Source: Streptomyces sp. NBC_01445 (GTDB lineage: Bacteria > Actinomycetota > Actinomycetes > Streptomycetales > Streptomycetaceae). Taken from it: a stretch of DNA of 64,000 nt. Position 1 is the first letter of the stretch. The number at the start of each line of letters is the position of its first letter. The notes below the pieces were generated by a model. The model searched no databases. It had not been told where the DNA came from and saw only the letters and a list, made by a program, of their open reading frames with translations. Location: NCBI RefSeq assembly GCF_035918235.1, contig NZ_CP109485.1:7851001-7915000 (forward strand), written 5' to 3'. The position numbers and the translations under genes are program-made. Below are positions 16,669 to 25,163 of the stretch, piece after piece.

Positions 16669-17697
16669 TCAGCCCGCGGCGCCCGCCTGGGCCTGCGCGG
16701 CCGCCCGGTACATGCGGCGCAGGCGCACCACGCCCAGGTCGTGCTGGTAGAGGTTCTCGCGCTGGTCGGCGTCCGCCGGCATGGCCTCCAGCATCACGCG
16801 GTCCTGTTCGAGCACCTCCCAGTGGCGCTCCTCGATGAGGGTCTTGTAGAGGAAGCGCCAGGTGTCGCGCTGCCAGCCCTCGACCCGGCGGTAGCGCCAG
16901 AAGAAGACACCGCAGCGCTGCTCGTCGACCGGGCAGACCATGCCGACGATCCCGAACGGGCCGCCGGGACCGGCCGACGGCGGGTACGGAATCGACAGGT
17001 CGACCCAGTCGATGCCGGTGTGGCACAGCTCGACCCAGTCGAAGTTGACGCCCCGCTGGTCGGTCTTCTCGAAGAAGTAGCCCCGGTCGGTCTCCCGGAT
17101 GCGGAACTTGGCGGTGGTGTCACCGTCGTACATGGTGTGCGAGTCGTGGTGCAGGAAGGCGCCGTGCATCGGGTCGAGGAGGTTCTCGACGGCGTAGCGC
17201 CACGGCACCTCCCACTCCGCGTAGCACAGGATCGCGTCGGTGCCGGGGTCGGTGAGCGGCTCGGGGAGCGTCAACTCGGCCGATTCCGGGTGCTGTTCGT
17301 CGCCGAAGTAGGCGAGGATCGCACCGCCGACCTCGCGCACGGGCAGCGACCTGACGAGCTTCTTGCCCTCCAGGTTGCAGCCGGGCAGGCCGGGCACCGA
17401 GGAGACGGTGCCGTCCCCCTCGACCTCGACGCCGTGGTACCAGCACGCCACCCGGTCGCCGAGGTGTTTGCCGAGCGACAGGGGCGCGCCGCGGTGCGGG
17501 CAGCGGTCCGCGAGCATGGACAGCGTGCCGTCGGAGCGGCGGAACAGGAGCCACTGCTCGCCGAGCGCGGTCACCTTGCGCATGGCGCCGGGCGCGACGA
17601 ACGAGGACGGCACGACGGGGTGCCACTGGTTGCGCAGGCCCGTCGCATAGATGTGATCGGCGGTGGAAGCTGCCGAAGCGGTCGTCGTGGCGGTCAT
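16669..17697 (-). CDS. Rieske non-heme iron aromatic oxygenase, alpha-type subunit
   Basis: A 342-residue oxygenase that hydroxylates or demethylates an aromatic ring using O2 and electrons from a partner reductase. The [2Fe-2S] Rieske site is C66-x-H68 (CPHRG) and C85-x2-H88 (CWYHG). The mononuclear iron site is D175-x2-H178-x4-H183 in ENLLDPMHGAFLHH. The length and lack of a beta-subunit gene fit the VanA/OxoO/CarAa-type single-subunit oxygenases. It ends an operon with the 74-residue gene 4 bases upstream and the VanB-type reductase before that. The substrate is not predictable from sequence alone. Confidence 0.88.
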   Translation of the reverse strand: MTATTTASAASTADHIYATGLRNQWHPVVPSSFVAPGAMRKVTALGEQWLLFRRSDGTLSMLADRCPHRGAPLSLGKHLGDRVACWYHGVEVEGDGTVSSVPGLPGCNLEGKKLVRSLPVREVGGAILAYFGDEQHPESAELTLPEPLTDPGTDAILCYAEWEVPWRYAVENLLDPMHGAFLHHDSHTMYDGDTTAKFRIRETDRGYFFEKTDQRGVNFDWVELCHTGIDWVDLSIPYPPSAGPGGPFGIVGMVCPVDEQRCGVFFWRYRRVEGWQRDTWRFLYKTLIEERHWEVLEQDRVMLEAMPADADQRENLYQHDLGVVRLRRMYRAAAQAQAGAAG

Positions 17698-17701
17698 CAG
17701 G

Positions 17702-17926
17702 TCACGCTCCCAGTCGGTGCATCTCGGCGCGGAACGAGTCCTCGGTCCACGGGGCGCCGTCGGGGGCGTGGACCTGACGGGCGTTCAGCCCGCGGATGAC
17801 ATCAGCGAGTTCGTGGCCGTCCTTGGTGAAGACCTCTTCGAGGGTGGCGGCCAGCTTGTACTCGTAGGGGGTGGGTTCGTGCGTACGGGACTGGTGGACG
17901 TCCAGGTACGGCCAGGTGGTGGTCAC
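17702..17926 (-). CDS. Small conserved protein of the Rieske operon, function unknown
   Basis: A 74-residue protein starting with GTG at 17926 (GGAGG 5 bases upstream). It begins TTTWPYLDVHQSRTHEPTPYEYKLA, followed by a helical stretch with VFTKDGHELADVIRGLN and a segment GAPWTEDSFRAEMHRLGA. The last part reads like the recognition-helix region of a recombinase/resolvase-type helix-turn-helix, but the protein is too short for a catalytic domain. No cysteines, signal peptide or membrane helix are seen. Its tight placement between reductase and oxygenase suggests an accessory or small subunit-like role with the oxygenase; this is inference. Confidence 0.7.
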   Translation of the reverse strand: MTTTWPYLDVHQSRTHEPTPYEYKLAATLEEVFTKDGHELADVIRGLNARQVHAPDGAPWTEDSFRAEMHRLGA

Positions 17927-17946
17927 ACGTGCCTCCAGGGAAGGGG

Positions 17947-18891
17947 TTACAGGTCGAGGGCCAGGCGGCCGGAGGCGCAGCGCGAGACGCAGATCATCAT
18001 CGAGGCGCCCGCGGCCCGCTCGGCATCGGAGAGCAGGAAGTCGCGGTGGTCGGGCGTGCCGTCGAGCACCCGGGTCTCGCAGGACCCGCAGATCCCGTCG
18101 CGGCAGGAGCTGGCCACATCCAGGCCCGCCGCCTCCGCCGCCTCCAGGATCGAGGTATCCGCGCCGACCGTGAGGGTGAGCCCGGAGGCGCGGCACTCGA
18201 CCTCGAAGCCCTCGTCGTCCGCGGAGCGCTCGACGACCGGGGCCGCGAACCGCTCGACGCGCAGCCGGTCCGCCGGGCAGAGGGCCTCGATGGCGGCGAG
18301 CAGCGGCTCGGGCCCGCAGCAGTAGACGAGCGTCCCGTCCGGCAGCCCGTCGAGAGTGGACGCGAGGTCGATGTGGCCCTGCTCGTCCTGCGGCACCACC
18401 GTCAGATCGCCGCCCAGCGCGGCGAGTTCGTCGACGAACGCCATCGACGCACGGCTGCGACCGCCGTACACCATGCGCCACGCGGCACCCCGGCGCGCGG
18501 CCTCGCGGGCCATCGCGAGGATCGGCGTCACACCGATGCCGCCCGCGACGAAGACGTAGCCCGGCGCGTCCTGAAGCGCGAAGTGGTTGCGCGGCGCCGA
18601 CACCGTGACCCGCCCGCCGGGGCGCAGCTTCGTGTGCACATGGCGCGAACCCCCGCGTGACGACGGTTCGTTGAGGACACCGATGCGGTACGACGTCGGG
18701 GTGCGCGGGTCTGAGCACAGGCTGTACTGGCGGACCTGCCCGCCCACGTGGACGTCGAGGTGCGCGCCGGGCTCCCACGCGGGCAGGGGCTTGCCGTCCG
18801 GGTGGGTCAGTTCGACGGACAGGACGCCGTCGGCCTCCCAGGTCATGCGGTGTACGAGGAGGTCCAGGAGGGTCTCGTCGGTTGCGGTCAT
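17947..18891 (-). CDS. PDR/VanB family oxidoreductase (Rieske oxygenase reductase)
   Basis: A 314-residue electron-transfer protein in the phthalate dioxygenase reductase order: an FMN-binding barrel (RQYSLCSDP at residues 54-62), an NAD-binding domain with GGIGVTP (117-123) and CCGPEP (191-196), and a C-terminal plant-type [2Fe-2S] ferredoxin with C263, C268, C271 and C301. It passes electrons from NAD(P)H to the Rieske oxygenase encoded two genes downstream. The gap to the ThDP gene upstream is 15 bases, so it is part of the same transcript. Confidence 0.9.
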   Translation of the reverse strand: MTATDETLLDLLVHRMTWEADGVLSVELTHPDGKPLPAWEPGAHLDVHVGGQVRQYSLCSDPRTPTSYRIGVLNEPSSRGGSRHVHTKLRPGGRVTVSAPRNHFALQDAPGYVFVAGGIGVTPILAMAREAARRGAAWRMVYGGRSRASMAFVDELAALGGDLTVVPQDEQGHIDLASTLDGLPDGTLVYCCGPEPLLAAIEALCPADRLRVERFAAPVVERSADDEGFEVECRASGLTLTVGADTSILEAAEAAGLDVASSCRDGICGSCETRVLDGTPDHRDFLLSDAERAAGASMMICVSRCASGRLALDL

Positions 18892-18906
18892 GGCTGCGGG
18901 GCCTCC

Positions 18907-20535
18907 CTACGCGGTGGGGATCTTCACGGGCGGGGTGAACGGGTTCTTCATCGGGCCGAGCGACGCGAGGTCGACCTCGACGAGCGTCGGCCCCTCGGAG
19001 GCGACGGCCTCGGCGATGACGGGCTCCGCGTGCTCGGCGGCGGCGATCCGCAGATACGGCAACCCGCAGGCCCGGGCGAGGAGTTCGAAGTCGGGCGTGG
19101 CGAGGTCGACACCGGAGCGGCGGTCGCTGTGCCGGTCCTGCATGTTGCGCAGGACGCCGTAGCCGCCGTCGTTGAACACGAGGAGGGTCAGGCGCGGGCG
19201 CTCCTGGGCGAGGGTGAGCAGTTCGCCGAGGTGCACGGCCAGCCCGCCGTCACCGGCGATGACGACCGTGGGCGCGTCGGGCCTCGCGAGCGCGGCCCCG
19301 ATGCCCATGCCGAGGCCCTGCCCGATGCCGCCGCCGCGCGGGAAGACGTTGTCGCGCGGGTCGTACATGTCGAGGAGCCGGTTGCCCCAGCTGCTGGACG
19401 GGATGGTGACGTCGCGGGCGACGACGGCCTCGCGTGGGAGCGCGTCCCGGATCGCGTCGCAGATGGCCGCCTGCGGGCCGATGTTGTCGTGCAGGGTGGC
19501 GCGCACGTCGTCGCGGACGGCGGTGACCCGCGCCGTCCAGCCCGGCTCGGCGGGCTTCGCGTACGGGAGGAGCCGTTCCAGTACGTCGGCGGCGTCGCCG
19601 TGGAGCGCGTGCCGGGCCGGGTACACGCGGCCGAGCGCGGCCGCGTCCAGGTCGATCTGGATGTGGGCGGCGGGGAGTTCGAGGCCGTAGTCGGCTGTCT
19701 CGTTGGACCGGAAGTGGGTGCCGATCGTGAGCAGCACGTCGGCGTCGGCGAGCAGGGCGCGCCCGGCCGGCGTCGTCGCGAAGTTGCCGACGACCTGCGG
19801 GTGGTCCTCGGGGACGGCGCCACGGCCGGAGTTCGACGTCAGGAGAGCGGCGCCGGTCGCGGCGAGCAGGTCCGCGAGCTGGGTACGGGCGCGCGTGGCA
19901 CCGCCACCGGCCCAGATCACCGGGCGCTCGGCCGAGGCCAGCAGGGCGCCCGCGGCGGCGAGTTCGTCGTCACCCGGCGCGGGCACGGCGGCCTCCGTGA
20001 ACTCCTCGACGGCGGTGTCGGTCTGGGCCGCGTACTGGAGGTCGACCGGCCACTCCACGCTCGCGGGGCCGCCCGGCGCGGTGAGCGCGGCGCGGGCCGC
20101 CTCGCGCAGGACGCGGCCCGCCGCGTCGGCGGACGGCACGGTCGCGGCGTACTTGGAGACCGCCGTCAGCATGCCCAGCTGGTCCTTGGTCTCGTGGATG
20201 AAACCGCGCCCGCTGCCCAGGAACTCCGACTCGACCTGCCCGGTGATGTGCAGGACGGACGTGCCGGACGCCAGCGACTCGATCAGGGAGCCGGCCGCGT
20301 TGCCCGCGCCCGTCCCGGTCGAGGTGAGGGCGCAGCCGAGCGTGCCGCGGGCCCTGCCGTAGGCGTCGGCCGCGTTGACGGCGGACGCCTCGTGGCGCAC
20401 GGGCACGAACCGCAGCTCGCGGTCGACGGCCTCGACGAGCGGCAGGTTGTGCACGCTGACGATCCCGAAGACCGTGTCGATGCCCAGTTCCCGCAGAACG
20501 GCGACGAGGAGATCGCCTCCGGTGTCGTAACGCAT
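18907..20535 (-). CDS. Thiamine-diphosphate-dependent enzyme (acetolactate synthase/decarboxylase-like)
   Basis: A 542-residue ThDP enzyme with three-domain POX architecture. The catalytic glutamate is E49 in VRHEASAVNAADAYG; the ThDP/Mg motif is GDGGLAVHLGE leading to the asparagine of VFNDGGYGVLRN. GAGGAG lies 5-6 bases before the ATG at 20535; longer upstream in-frame starts run into the preceding SDR. Family members decarboxylate or ligate 2-oxo acids. In this operon it may process a 2-oxo acid or aldehyde produced by ring cleavage. Assignment as acetolactate synthase itself is unlikely because there is no regulatory subunit and no biosynthetic context. Confidence 0.82.
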   Translation of the reverse strand: MRYDTGGDLLVAVLRELGIDTVFGIVSVHNLPLVEAVDRELRFVPVRHEASAVNAADAYGRARGTLGCALTSTGTGAGNAAGSLIESLASGTSVLHITGQVESEFLGSGRGFIHETKDQLGMLTAVSKYAATVPSADAAGRVLREAARAALTAPGGPASVEWPVDLQYAAQTDTAVEEFTEAAVPAPGDDELAAAGALLASAERPVIWAGGGATRARTQLADLLAATGAALLTSNSGRGAVPEDHPQVVGNFATTPAGRALLADADVLLTIGTHFRSNETADYGLELPAAHIQIDLDAAALGRVYPARHALHGDAADVLERLLPYAKPAEPGWTARVTAVRDDVRATLHDNIGPQAAICDAIRDALPREAVVARDVTIPSSSWGNRLLDMYDPRDNVFPRGGGIGQGLGMGIGAALARPDAPTVVIAGDGGLAVHLGELLTLAQERPRLTLLVFNDGGYGVLRNMQDRHSDRRSGVDLATPDFELLARACGLPYLRIAAAEHAEPVIAEAVASEGPTLVEVDLASLGPMKNPFTPPVKIPTA

Positions 20536-20545
20536 GGTGGTCTCC

Positions 20546-21328
20546 TCAGAGGATGGAGCGGCCGACTCCGCCGCAGACGTCGATGCTGGTTCCGGTGATG
20601 TACGAGGCACGCGGCGAGAGCAGCGCGACGATCGCGTACGCGACCTCCTCGGCCCGGCCGAGCCGGCCGAGCGCGATCCCGCGGTCGGCGGCGAGCTCCG
20701 CCTGCCAGTCCTCGTAGGAGAGCCCGGACTCCGCGGCGGCGTGCCGGCGGGTCCACTGGCCCGTGTCGACGAGGCCGAGGCAGACCGAGTTGACGCGGAT
20801 CCCCTCGGGGGCGAGCTCGGTGGCGAGGGACTTGGAGAGGTTGAGGATGCCCGCGCGGGCGGCGCTCGTCGTGATCAGCCGGGTCTCGGGCTGCTTGGCG
20901 AGGACGGCGTTGACGTTCACGACGGACGCGGCGTCCGAGGCGGCGAGGTGTGGGCGGGCGGCGTGCAGCGGGTTGAGGACGCCGGAGAACTTCAGCTCCA
21001 GCTCGTCGCGCCAGTCGTCGGCGGTCGACTCGTCGAGGCTCTTCATGCGGGACTGGCCCGCGTTGTTGACGAGCCCGTCGAGGCCCCCGAAGGTGTCGGC
21101 GGCATGCCGGACGAAGCCCTGTACGGCCGTCGCGTCCCGCACGTCGCAGACGCCGGTCAGGAGGCGGTCGCTGCCGAGGCGCGCCGCCGCCTTCGCGAGG
21201 CGGTCGGCGTCACGGCCACAGGTCGCGACGCGCGCGCCCTCGTCGAGCAGGGCGCGGACCGTGGCCAGGCCGACGCCCGAGCTGCCGCCGGTGACCAGGA
21301 CGGTCCGGTCGGCGAGGCCCAGATCCAT
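20546..21328 (-). CDS. Short-chain dehydrogenase/reductase with non-canonical active site
   Basis: A 260-residue SDR. The cofactor motif VTGGSSGVG and the LVNNAGQ motif are intact. Where the family normally has Tyr-x3-Lys, this protein reads TTSAARAG, with Thr in place of Tyr and Arg in place of Lys; the following GILNLSKSLATELAP and the end YITGTSIDVCGG are typical. I recall an SDR subgroup carrying the TSAARAG motif, so this may be a subfamily feature. A changed mechanism or non-redox role is possible. It lies 10 bases upstream of the ThDP gene in the operon. Confidence 0.83.
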   Translation of the reverse strand: MDLGLADRTVLVTGGSSGVGLATVRALLDEGARVATCGRDADRLAKAAARLGSDRLLTGVCDVRDATAVQGFVRHAADTFGGLDGLVNNAGQSRMKSLDESTADDWRDELELKFSGVLNPLHAARPHLAASDAASVVNVNAVLAKQPETRLITTSAARAGILNLSKSLATELAPEGIRVNSVCLGLVDTGQWTRRHAAAESGLSYEDWQAELAADRGIALGRLGRAEEVAYAIVALLSPRASYITGTSIDVCGGVGRSIL

Positions 21329-21347
21329 GATTGTGCACTCCTGTGGG

Positions 21348-22109
21348 TCAGTTCATCGTGAAGCCGCCGTTGACGGCGATCACTTGTCCGGTGAGATAGC
21401 GGGACTCCTCGCCGAGCAGGAAGGCGACGAGACCGATGAGGTCGCCGGGCTCCTGCGGCCGCGAGATGGCCCGGCCCGAGCGGTAAAGCTCGTGCCGTTC
21501 CTCGGGCACGGTCTCGGTGGCCTCGCACTCGGTGAGGCCGGGCGCCACCGCGTTGACGGTGATGCCCTTGTCGCCGAGCTCCCTGGCCATCGCCCGGGTC
21601 AGCGCGATGACCGCGCCCTTCGAGGCGATGTAGTGGGCGAGGCGGGGCGAGCCGTAGAGCGCGGCGTCCGACGCGACGTTCACGATCCGGCCCGGCGAGC
21701 CGAAGAGCGGGTACAGGGCCTTGGACACCAGCCAGGGGCTGCGGGCGTTGACCGTCATCAGGCGGTCCCACACCTCGACGTCGATGTCCTGGAACTCCTT
21801 GCCGCCGACGCCGTTGGCGAGAGCCGCGTTGTTGATCAGGCCGTACAGCGGACCCAGTTCCCGTACGCGAACGGCGAGTTCGTCGACCGACTCGGGGTCG
21901 GCCACGTCGCAGCGCACGAAGTGGGCGTCGAGTCCGTCACCACGCAGTTCCTCGGCCGCGTGGGTCCCGCGCTCGGTGTCGAGCTCGGCGACCACGACGC
22001 GGAAGCCGTCCTCGGCCGCCCGGCGGGCCATGGCCAGTCCCAGGCCACGGCCCGCCCCGGTGACGACGACGGTGCCGGCGCCCCCTGAGGGGTCAGTCAC
22101 GGGTGACAC
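21348..22109 (-). CDS. Short-chain dehydrogenase/reductase
   Basis: A 253-residue classical SDR with VVTGAGRGLGLAMA for NAD(P), LINNAAL, the catalytic Ser-Tyr-Lys set (VNVASDAALYGSPRLAHYIASKGAV) and C-terminal YLTGQVIAVNGG. It would oxidise or reduce a hydroxy/keto intermediate, for example a dihydrodiol or side-chain alcohol. The start may be GTG at 22109 or 22100; both overlap or nearly touch the cupin stop at 22093, showing translational coupling. Unlike the neighbouring SDR its catalytic residues are complete. Confidence 0.86.
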   Translation of the reverse strand: MSPVTDPSGGAGTVVVTGAGRGLGLAMARRAAEDGFRVVVAELDTERGTHAAEELRGDGLDAHFVRCDVADPESVDELAVRVRELGPLYGLINNAALANGVGGKEFQDIDVEVWDRLMTVNARSPWLVSKALYPLFGSPGRIVNVASDAALYGSPRLAHYIASKGAVIALTRAMARELGDKGITVNAVAPGLTECEATETVPEERHELYRSGRAISRPQEPGDLIGLVAFLLGEESRYLTGQVIAVNGGFTMN

Positions 22110-22614
22110 CGTGCATCGGCGAGTGCTCCGGGTACGTCGGGACCTGCGGCTTCTGCGTGCCGATGACGACGCAGAACAGGGCGTCGGTGTCGCCCTCGTT
22201 CTTCAGGGACCGGGCCACGCCCGCCGGGACGACGATCATGTCGCGGTAGCCGAGGGTGCGGTACTCGACCTCGTCGGCGCCGCGGTGGATACCCACGCGG
22301 ACCTGGCCCTCCAGGACGAAGAAGGCCTCCTCGACGTCGTGGTGGGTGTGCTCGGGGCCCTCGGCGCCGGGCGGGAGCAGCATGTTGGAGAAGGTGAAGC
22401 CGCCGGACGGGAGGATCCGGGAGTCGTTCTCGTGGTTGCCGGTGGCGCCGGAGCCGACGTAGCGGATCTGGCCGCGGCGGTACTGCGGGCCCGCCTTCTC
22501 CTGGAAGGAGAGCGTGTTGAAGTCCGCGACACGGGACTCCTTGGTGGCGATGAGCGAGTCGGTGTACTTGCCGAGGTCGCTGCCGTTGTCGTAGTCGGTG
22601 GTGGTCAGAGGCAT
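22093..22614 (-). CDS. Cupin-domain protein
   Basis: A 173-residue single-cupin protein. Motif 1 is GAEGPEHTHHDVEEAFFVLEG, with the His-x-His and Glu metal ligands; motif 2 is GYRDMIVVPAGVARSLKNEG, in which the usual His is absent. It could be a metal-dependent isomerase, dioxygenase or ligand-binding protein; the partly altered motif 2 makes a catalytic role less sure. It lies 10 bases from the hydrolase gene upstream and overlaps the SDR start downstream, so it belongs to the catabolic operon. Confidence 0.8.
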   Translation of the reverse strand: MPLTTTDYDNGSDLGKYTDSLIATKESRVADFNTLSFQEKAGPQYRRGQIRYVGSGATGNHENDSRILPSGGFTFSNMLLPPGAEGPEHTHHDVEEAFFVLEGQVRVGIHRGADEVEYRTLGYRDMIVVPAGVARSLKNEGDTDALFCVVIGTQKPQVPTYPEHSPMHGVTRD

Positions 22615-22624
22615 GGCTGGACTC

Positions 22625-23404
22625 CTACTCGGGGATGCGGGCGGTGATGCGGAGGTGGGACAGGACCCAGGCGTCGAAGCGCGCGGGCTGTTCCTGGTTG
22701 GCCAGGTGACCGGCGTCCTTGACGATCACGTAGGCGGTCTTGTGAAGGGCGCCGGCGAGGACCTGAGAGGCCTCGACGCCGGTGACCTGGTCCTGGTCGC
22801 CGCACAGGACGAGGGTGGGCGCGGCGATCTCGGGCAGTTCGGGCCGCAGGTCGGCCGAGGCCATGGACTCGGCGGCGTAGGCGTAGCCGGGCAGCCGCAC
22901 GGACGAGGCCATGGTGTCGACGACGCGCTGTACGAGTTCCTCGGGCGCCCCGCCGGACACGAGCCGCGGCCCGCGCTTCTCGGCGAAGGCGCGCGGTCCG
23001 AGCTCGGCCAGCTCGGCGGCCCGCGCCCGCATGCCCTCGGCCTTGGCGGGGTCGGTGCCGGAGCCCGCGCTGGAGTCGGCGACGACGAGGGACTCGACCA
23101 GATCCGGGTGGCGGGCCGCGAGCCGCAGCGCGATCACCCCGCCCCAGGAGACACCGAGGACGTGCGCGCGTCCGCCGCGCTCCCGGATGACCTCGGCCGC
23201 CGCGTCCGCGAACCCGTCCAGGTCCAACGGCCCTTCAGGATCCGGCGACTTGGCGTAGCCGGGCGCGTCCCAGGCCACGACCCGCGCGTACGCGGACAGC
23301 TCGGCGAGCTGCGGGGCGAACGCCGCCGACGAGGAGCCGATGCCGTGCAGGCACAGCAGCAGGGGGCCGTGGTCGCCCGCCTCCTCGACATGGACGGCGC
23401 TCAC
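22625..23404 (-). CDS. Alpha/beta hydrolase, meta-cleavage-product-hydrolase-like
   Basis: A 259-residue alpha/beta-fold hydrolase. The oxyanion region is LCLHGIGSS, the nucleophile elbow GVSWGG, the acid LCGDQDQVTG and the catalytic histidine DAGHLANQEQP. Size and motif layout match C-C bond hydrolases of the meta-cleavage pathways, and an extradiol dioxygenase is encoded two genes upstream. It could instead be an esterase or enol-lactonase. Its start codon overlaps the stop of the aspartate-dehydrogenase-like gene by 4 bases. Confidence 0.85.
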   Translation of the reverse strand: MSAVHVEEAGDHGPLLLCLHGIGSSSAAFAPQLAELSAYARVVAWDAPGYAKSPDPEGPLDLDGFADAAAEVIRERGGRAHVLGVSWGGVIALRLAARHPDLVESLVVADSSAGSGTDPAKAEGMRARAAELAELGPRAFAEKRGPRLVSGGAPEELVQRVVDTMASSVRLPGYAYAAESMASADLRPELPEIAAPTLVLCGDQDQVTGVEASQVLAGALHKTAYVIVKDAGHLANQEQPARFDAWVLSHLRITARIPE

Positions 23405-24198
23405 AGGATCTGGCCCGTCCGCCCGGCCAGCGCCGCCAGGCTGCGCAGCACCGCGTACGGCACGACCTGGCTGGTCGCGGGGTTGCCCGGGTCCGGCAGG
23501 TGCGCGACGTCGAAGCGGTACGCGCCGTGCGCGCCGGACGCCTCGACGACGTGCCGCGTGTGGCGGGCGCCGGGGTCGGCGACGACCCGGACCCGCACAG
23601 CGTCCAGGTCGCCGACGGCGAGGGCGACCGAGGCGGCCACGTTCGTCGACTTGGGGAACTTCACGGGGATGTCGCGCGCCGTGCCGGACATGACCTCGAC
23701 GGGCCCGGTCGCCGTCCGCAGCCTGGACAGCAACTCCTCGTCCATCCAGGGCTGTTCGAGGGTGGACGGCAGCTTGGTGGTGGTGAGCCGCACCTCGTCG
23801 AGGGGGCCGAGGGAGCGCACCGCCTGGAGAAGGTCGAGGCCGCCGACCGCGCCGCCGGTGAAGTAGACCCGGCCGGGGCCCGCCGCGAGCAGCCGCTTGG
23901 ACAGCTCGTCGTCGGTCAGCGCCCCGGTCGACGCGACGAGCAGATCGGTGCCGGAGGCGAGGACCCGCTCACCCCATTCCCGTACGACACCCTGCCCGGC
24001 CGCCTCGACGATGAGGTCGCAGCACTCCAGGGCCTCGTCGAAGGTCCGCTGGGGCGCGGGCGCCGTGTCGCCGAGGGGGCGGTTGTCGATGATGCACGTC
24101 AACTCGGCGCCGGGAACCTGCTGTTCGGCGAGTGCGGTGCCGACGACGCGACCGATCGCGCCCCAGCCGACGAGGCCGACCTTGCGTACCGTGCTCAT
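23401..24198 (-). CDS. Aspartate-dehydrogenase-like (NadX family) oxidoreductase
   Basis: A 265-residue protein with an N-terminal Rossmann domain (VGLVGWGAIGRVVG) and the C-terminal DUF108 domain typical of L-aspartate dehydrogenase, including FPKSTNVAASVALA and DPGARHTRHVVEASG. True NadX feeds NAD synthesis, but here the gene is locked in a catabolic operon by four-base overlaps on both sides (ATGA at 24195-24198 and 23401-23404). It may therefore act on an amine/imine or other carbonyl intermediate. GGAGG lies 7 bases before the ATG. Substrate unknown. Confidence 0.82.
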   Translation of the reverse strand: MSTVRKVGLVGWGAIGRVVGTALAEQQVPGAELTCIIDNRPLGDTAPAPQRTFDEALECCDLIVEAAGQGVVREWGERVLASGTDLLVASTGALTDDELSKRLLAAGPGRVYFTGGAVGGLDLLQAVRSLGPLDEVRLTTTKLPSTLEQPWMDEELLSRLRTATGPVEVMSGTARDIPVKFPKSTNVAASVALAVGDLDAVRVRVVADPGARHTRHVVEASGAHGAYRFDVAHLPDPGNPATSQVVPYAVLRSLAALAGRTGQIL

Positions 24199-25139
24199 GC
24201 GGGGACCTCCTGGGAGACGGATGTGTGCGGGCCGGGGTCCGGGGAGCCGGCCATGTGACAGCGGATCTCCTTCGACGGCGGGCCCGCCGTGCCCCACAGG
24301 TCGGACAGCTCGGGCACGCGCCGCCACACCCGCGCGATCCAGGCGTCCTCGACGATCTGCGCGACCTCGGACGTGTACTCGCACACGAGGCCGGACGGGT
24401 CGGTGAAGTAGGAGAAGGTGTTGTTGCCGGGGCCGTGGCGGCCCGGGCCCCACTGCGGGTCGATGCCGTGGTGCTTGAGCCGGCCGAGCCCCCGCATGAA
24501 GTGGTCGACCGAACTCATCTCGTACGCCACGTGGTTGAGGGAAGCCCACTCGGCCTGGTTGAACGCGATGCAGTGGTGGTCGGCGTTGCAGCGCAGGAAC
24601 GCCATCTGGTGCTCGGACCAGTCGGAGACGCGCAGGCCGAGGACGTCGCAGTAGAACGCGACGGAGGCGTCGATGTCGGCGGTGTTCAGGACGGCGTGTG
24701 TGACGCCGACGGGTACGGCGGCGTCCCTGCCGCGCGGCGCGACCGCCTCCACCTGCGCGCTGATCTCCACGAGCCGCTGCTCGGGGTCGGTGAAGCGCAG
24801 GCCGTAGCCGCCGCCCACCTGGTCGAGCGGTCCGGGGCCGAAGACCGGGGCGATCCCGCGGGCCTCCAGACGCCGGGCCGCCTCGTCGACCTCGGCGGGC
24901 GTGGCGACGGCGAACGCGAGCCGGCCGAGCCCCGTGCGGTCCGCGCGGGTGAGGTGCAGGACGTGGTGCTCCTCGCCGGTGCCGCGCAGCCAGGCCGCCG
25001 CGCCGCGCTCCGCCTCGACGGTCCGCAGGCCCCAGACCTCCTCGTAGAAGTCGGCGGCCTCGGTGAAGGCGGGGGTGAGCAGCTCGACGTAGCGCAGGGA
25101 GCGCAGGCGGGCGACGGGTCCTGGCGATGGGTGGGGCAT
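24195..25139 (-). CDS. Type I extradiol ring-cleavage dioxygenase (VOC family)
   Basis: A 314-residue two-domain vicinal-oxygen-chelate protein. The C-terminal catalytic domain has the three Fe(II) ligands H148 (GVTHAVLN), H203 (LNHVAYE) and E254 (LVCEYTSE), together with the conserved HHGIDPQWGPGRHGPGNN region that holds second-shell residues. The N-terminal domain (about 15-130) is the non-catalytic repeat. This is the layout of catechol 2,3-dioxygenase and related enzymes, which open a catechol ring next to one hydroxyl. It is the ring-opening step of this operon. The substrate could be a substituted catechol or a bicyclic catechol. Confidence 0.87.
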   Translation of the reverse strand: MPHPSPGPVARLRSLRYVELLTPAFTEAADFYEEVWGLRTVEAERGAAAWLRGTGEEHHVLHLTRADRTGLGRLAFAVATPAEVDEAARRLEARGIAPVFGPGPLDQVGGGYGLRFTDPEQRLVEISAQVEAVAPRGRDAAVPVGVTHAVLNTADIDASVAFYCDVLGLRVSDWSEHQMAFLRCNADHHCIAFNQAEWASLNHVAYEMSSVDHFMRGLGRLKHHGIDPQWGPGRHGPGNNTFSYFTDPSGLVCEYTSEVAQIVEDAWIARVWRRVPELSDLWGTAGPPSKEIRCHMAGSPDPGPHTSVSQEVPA

Positions 25140-25163
25140 GAGTGTCTCCAGACGACGGGGCGG

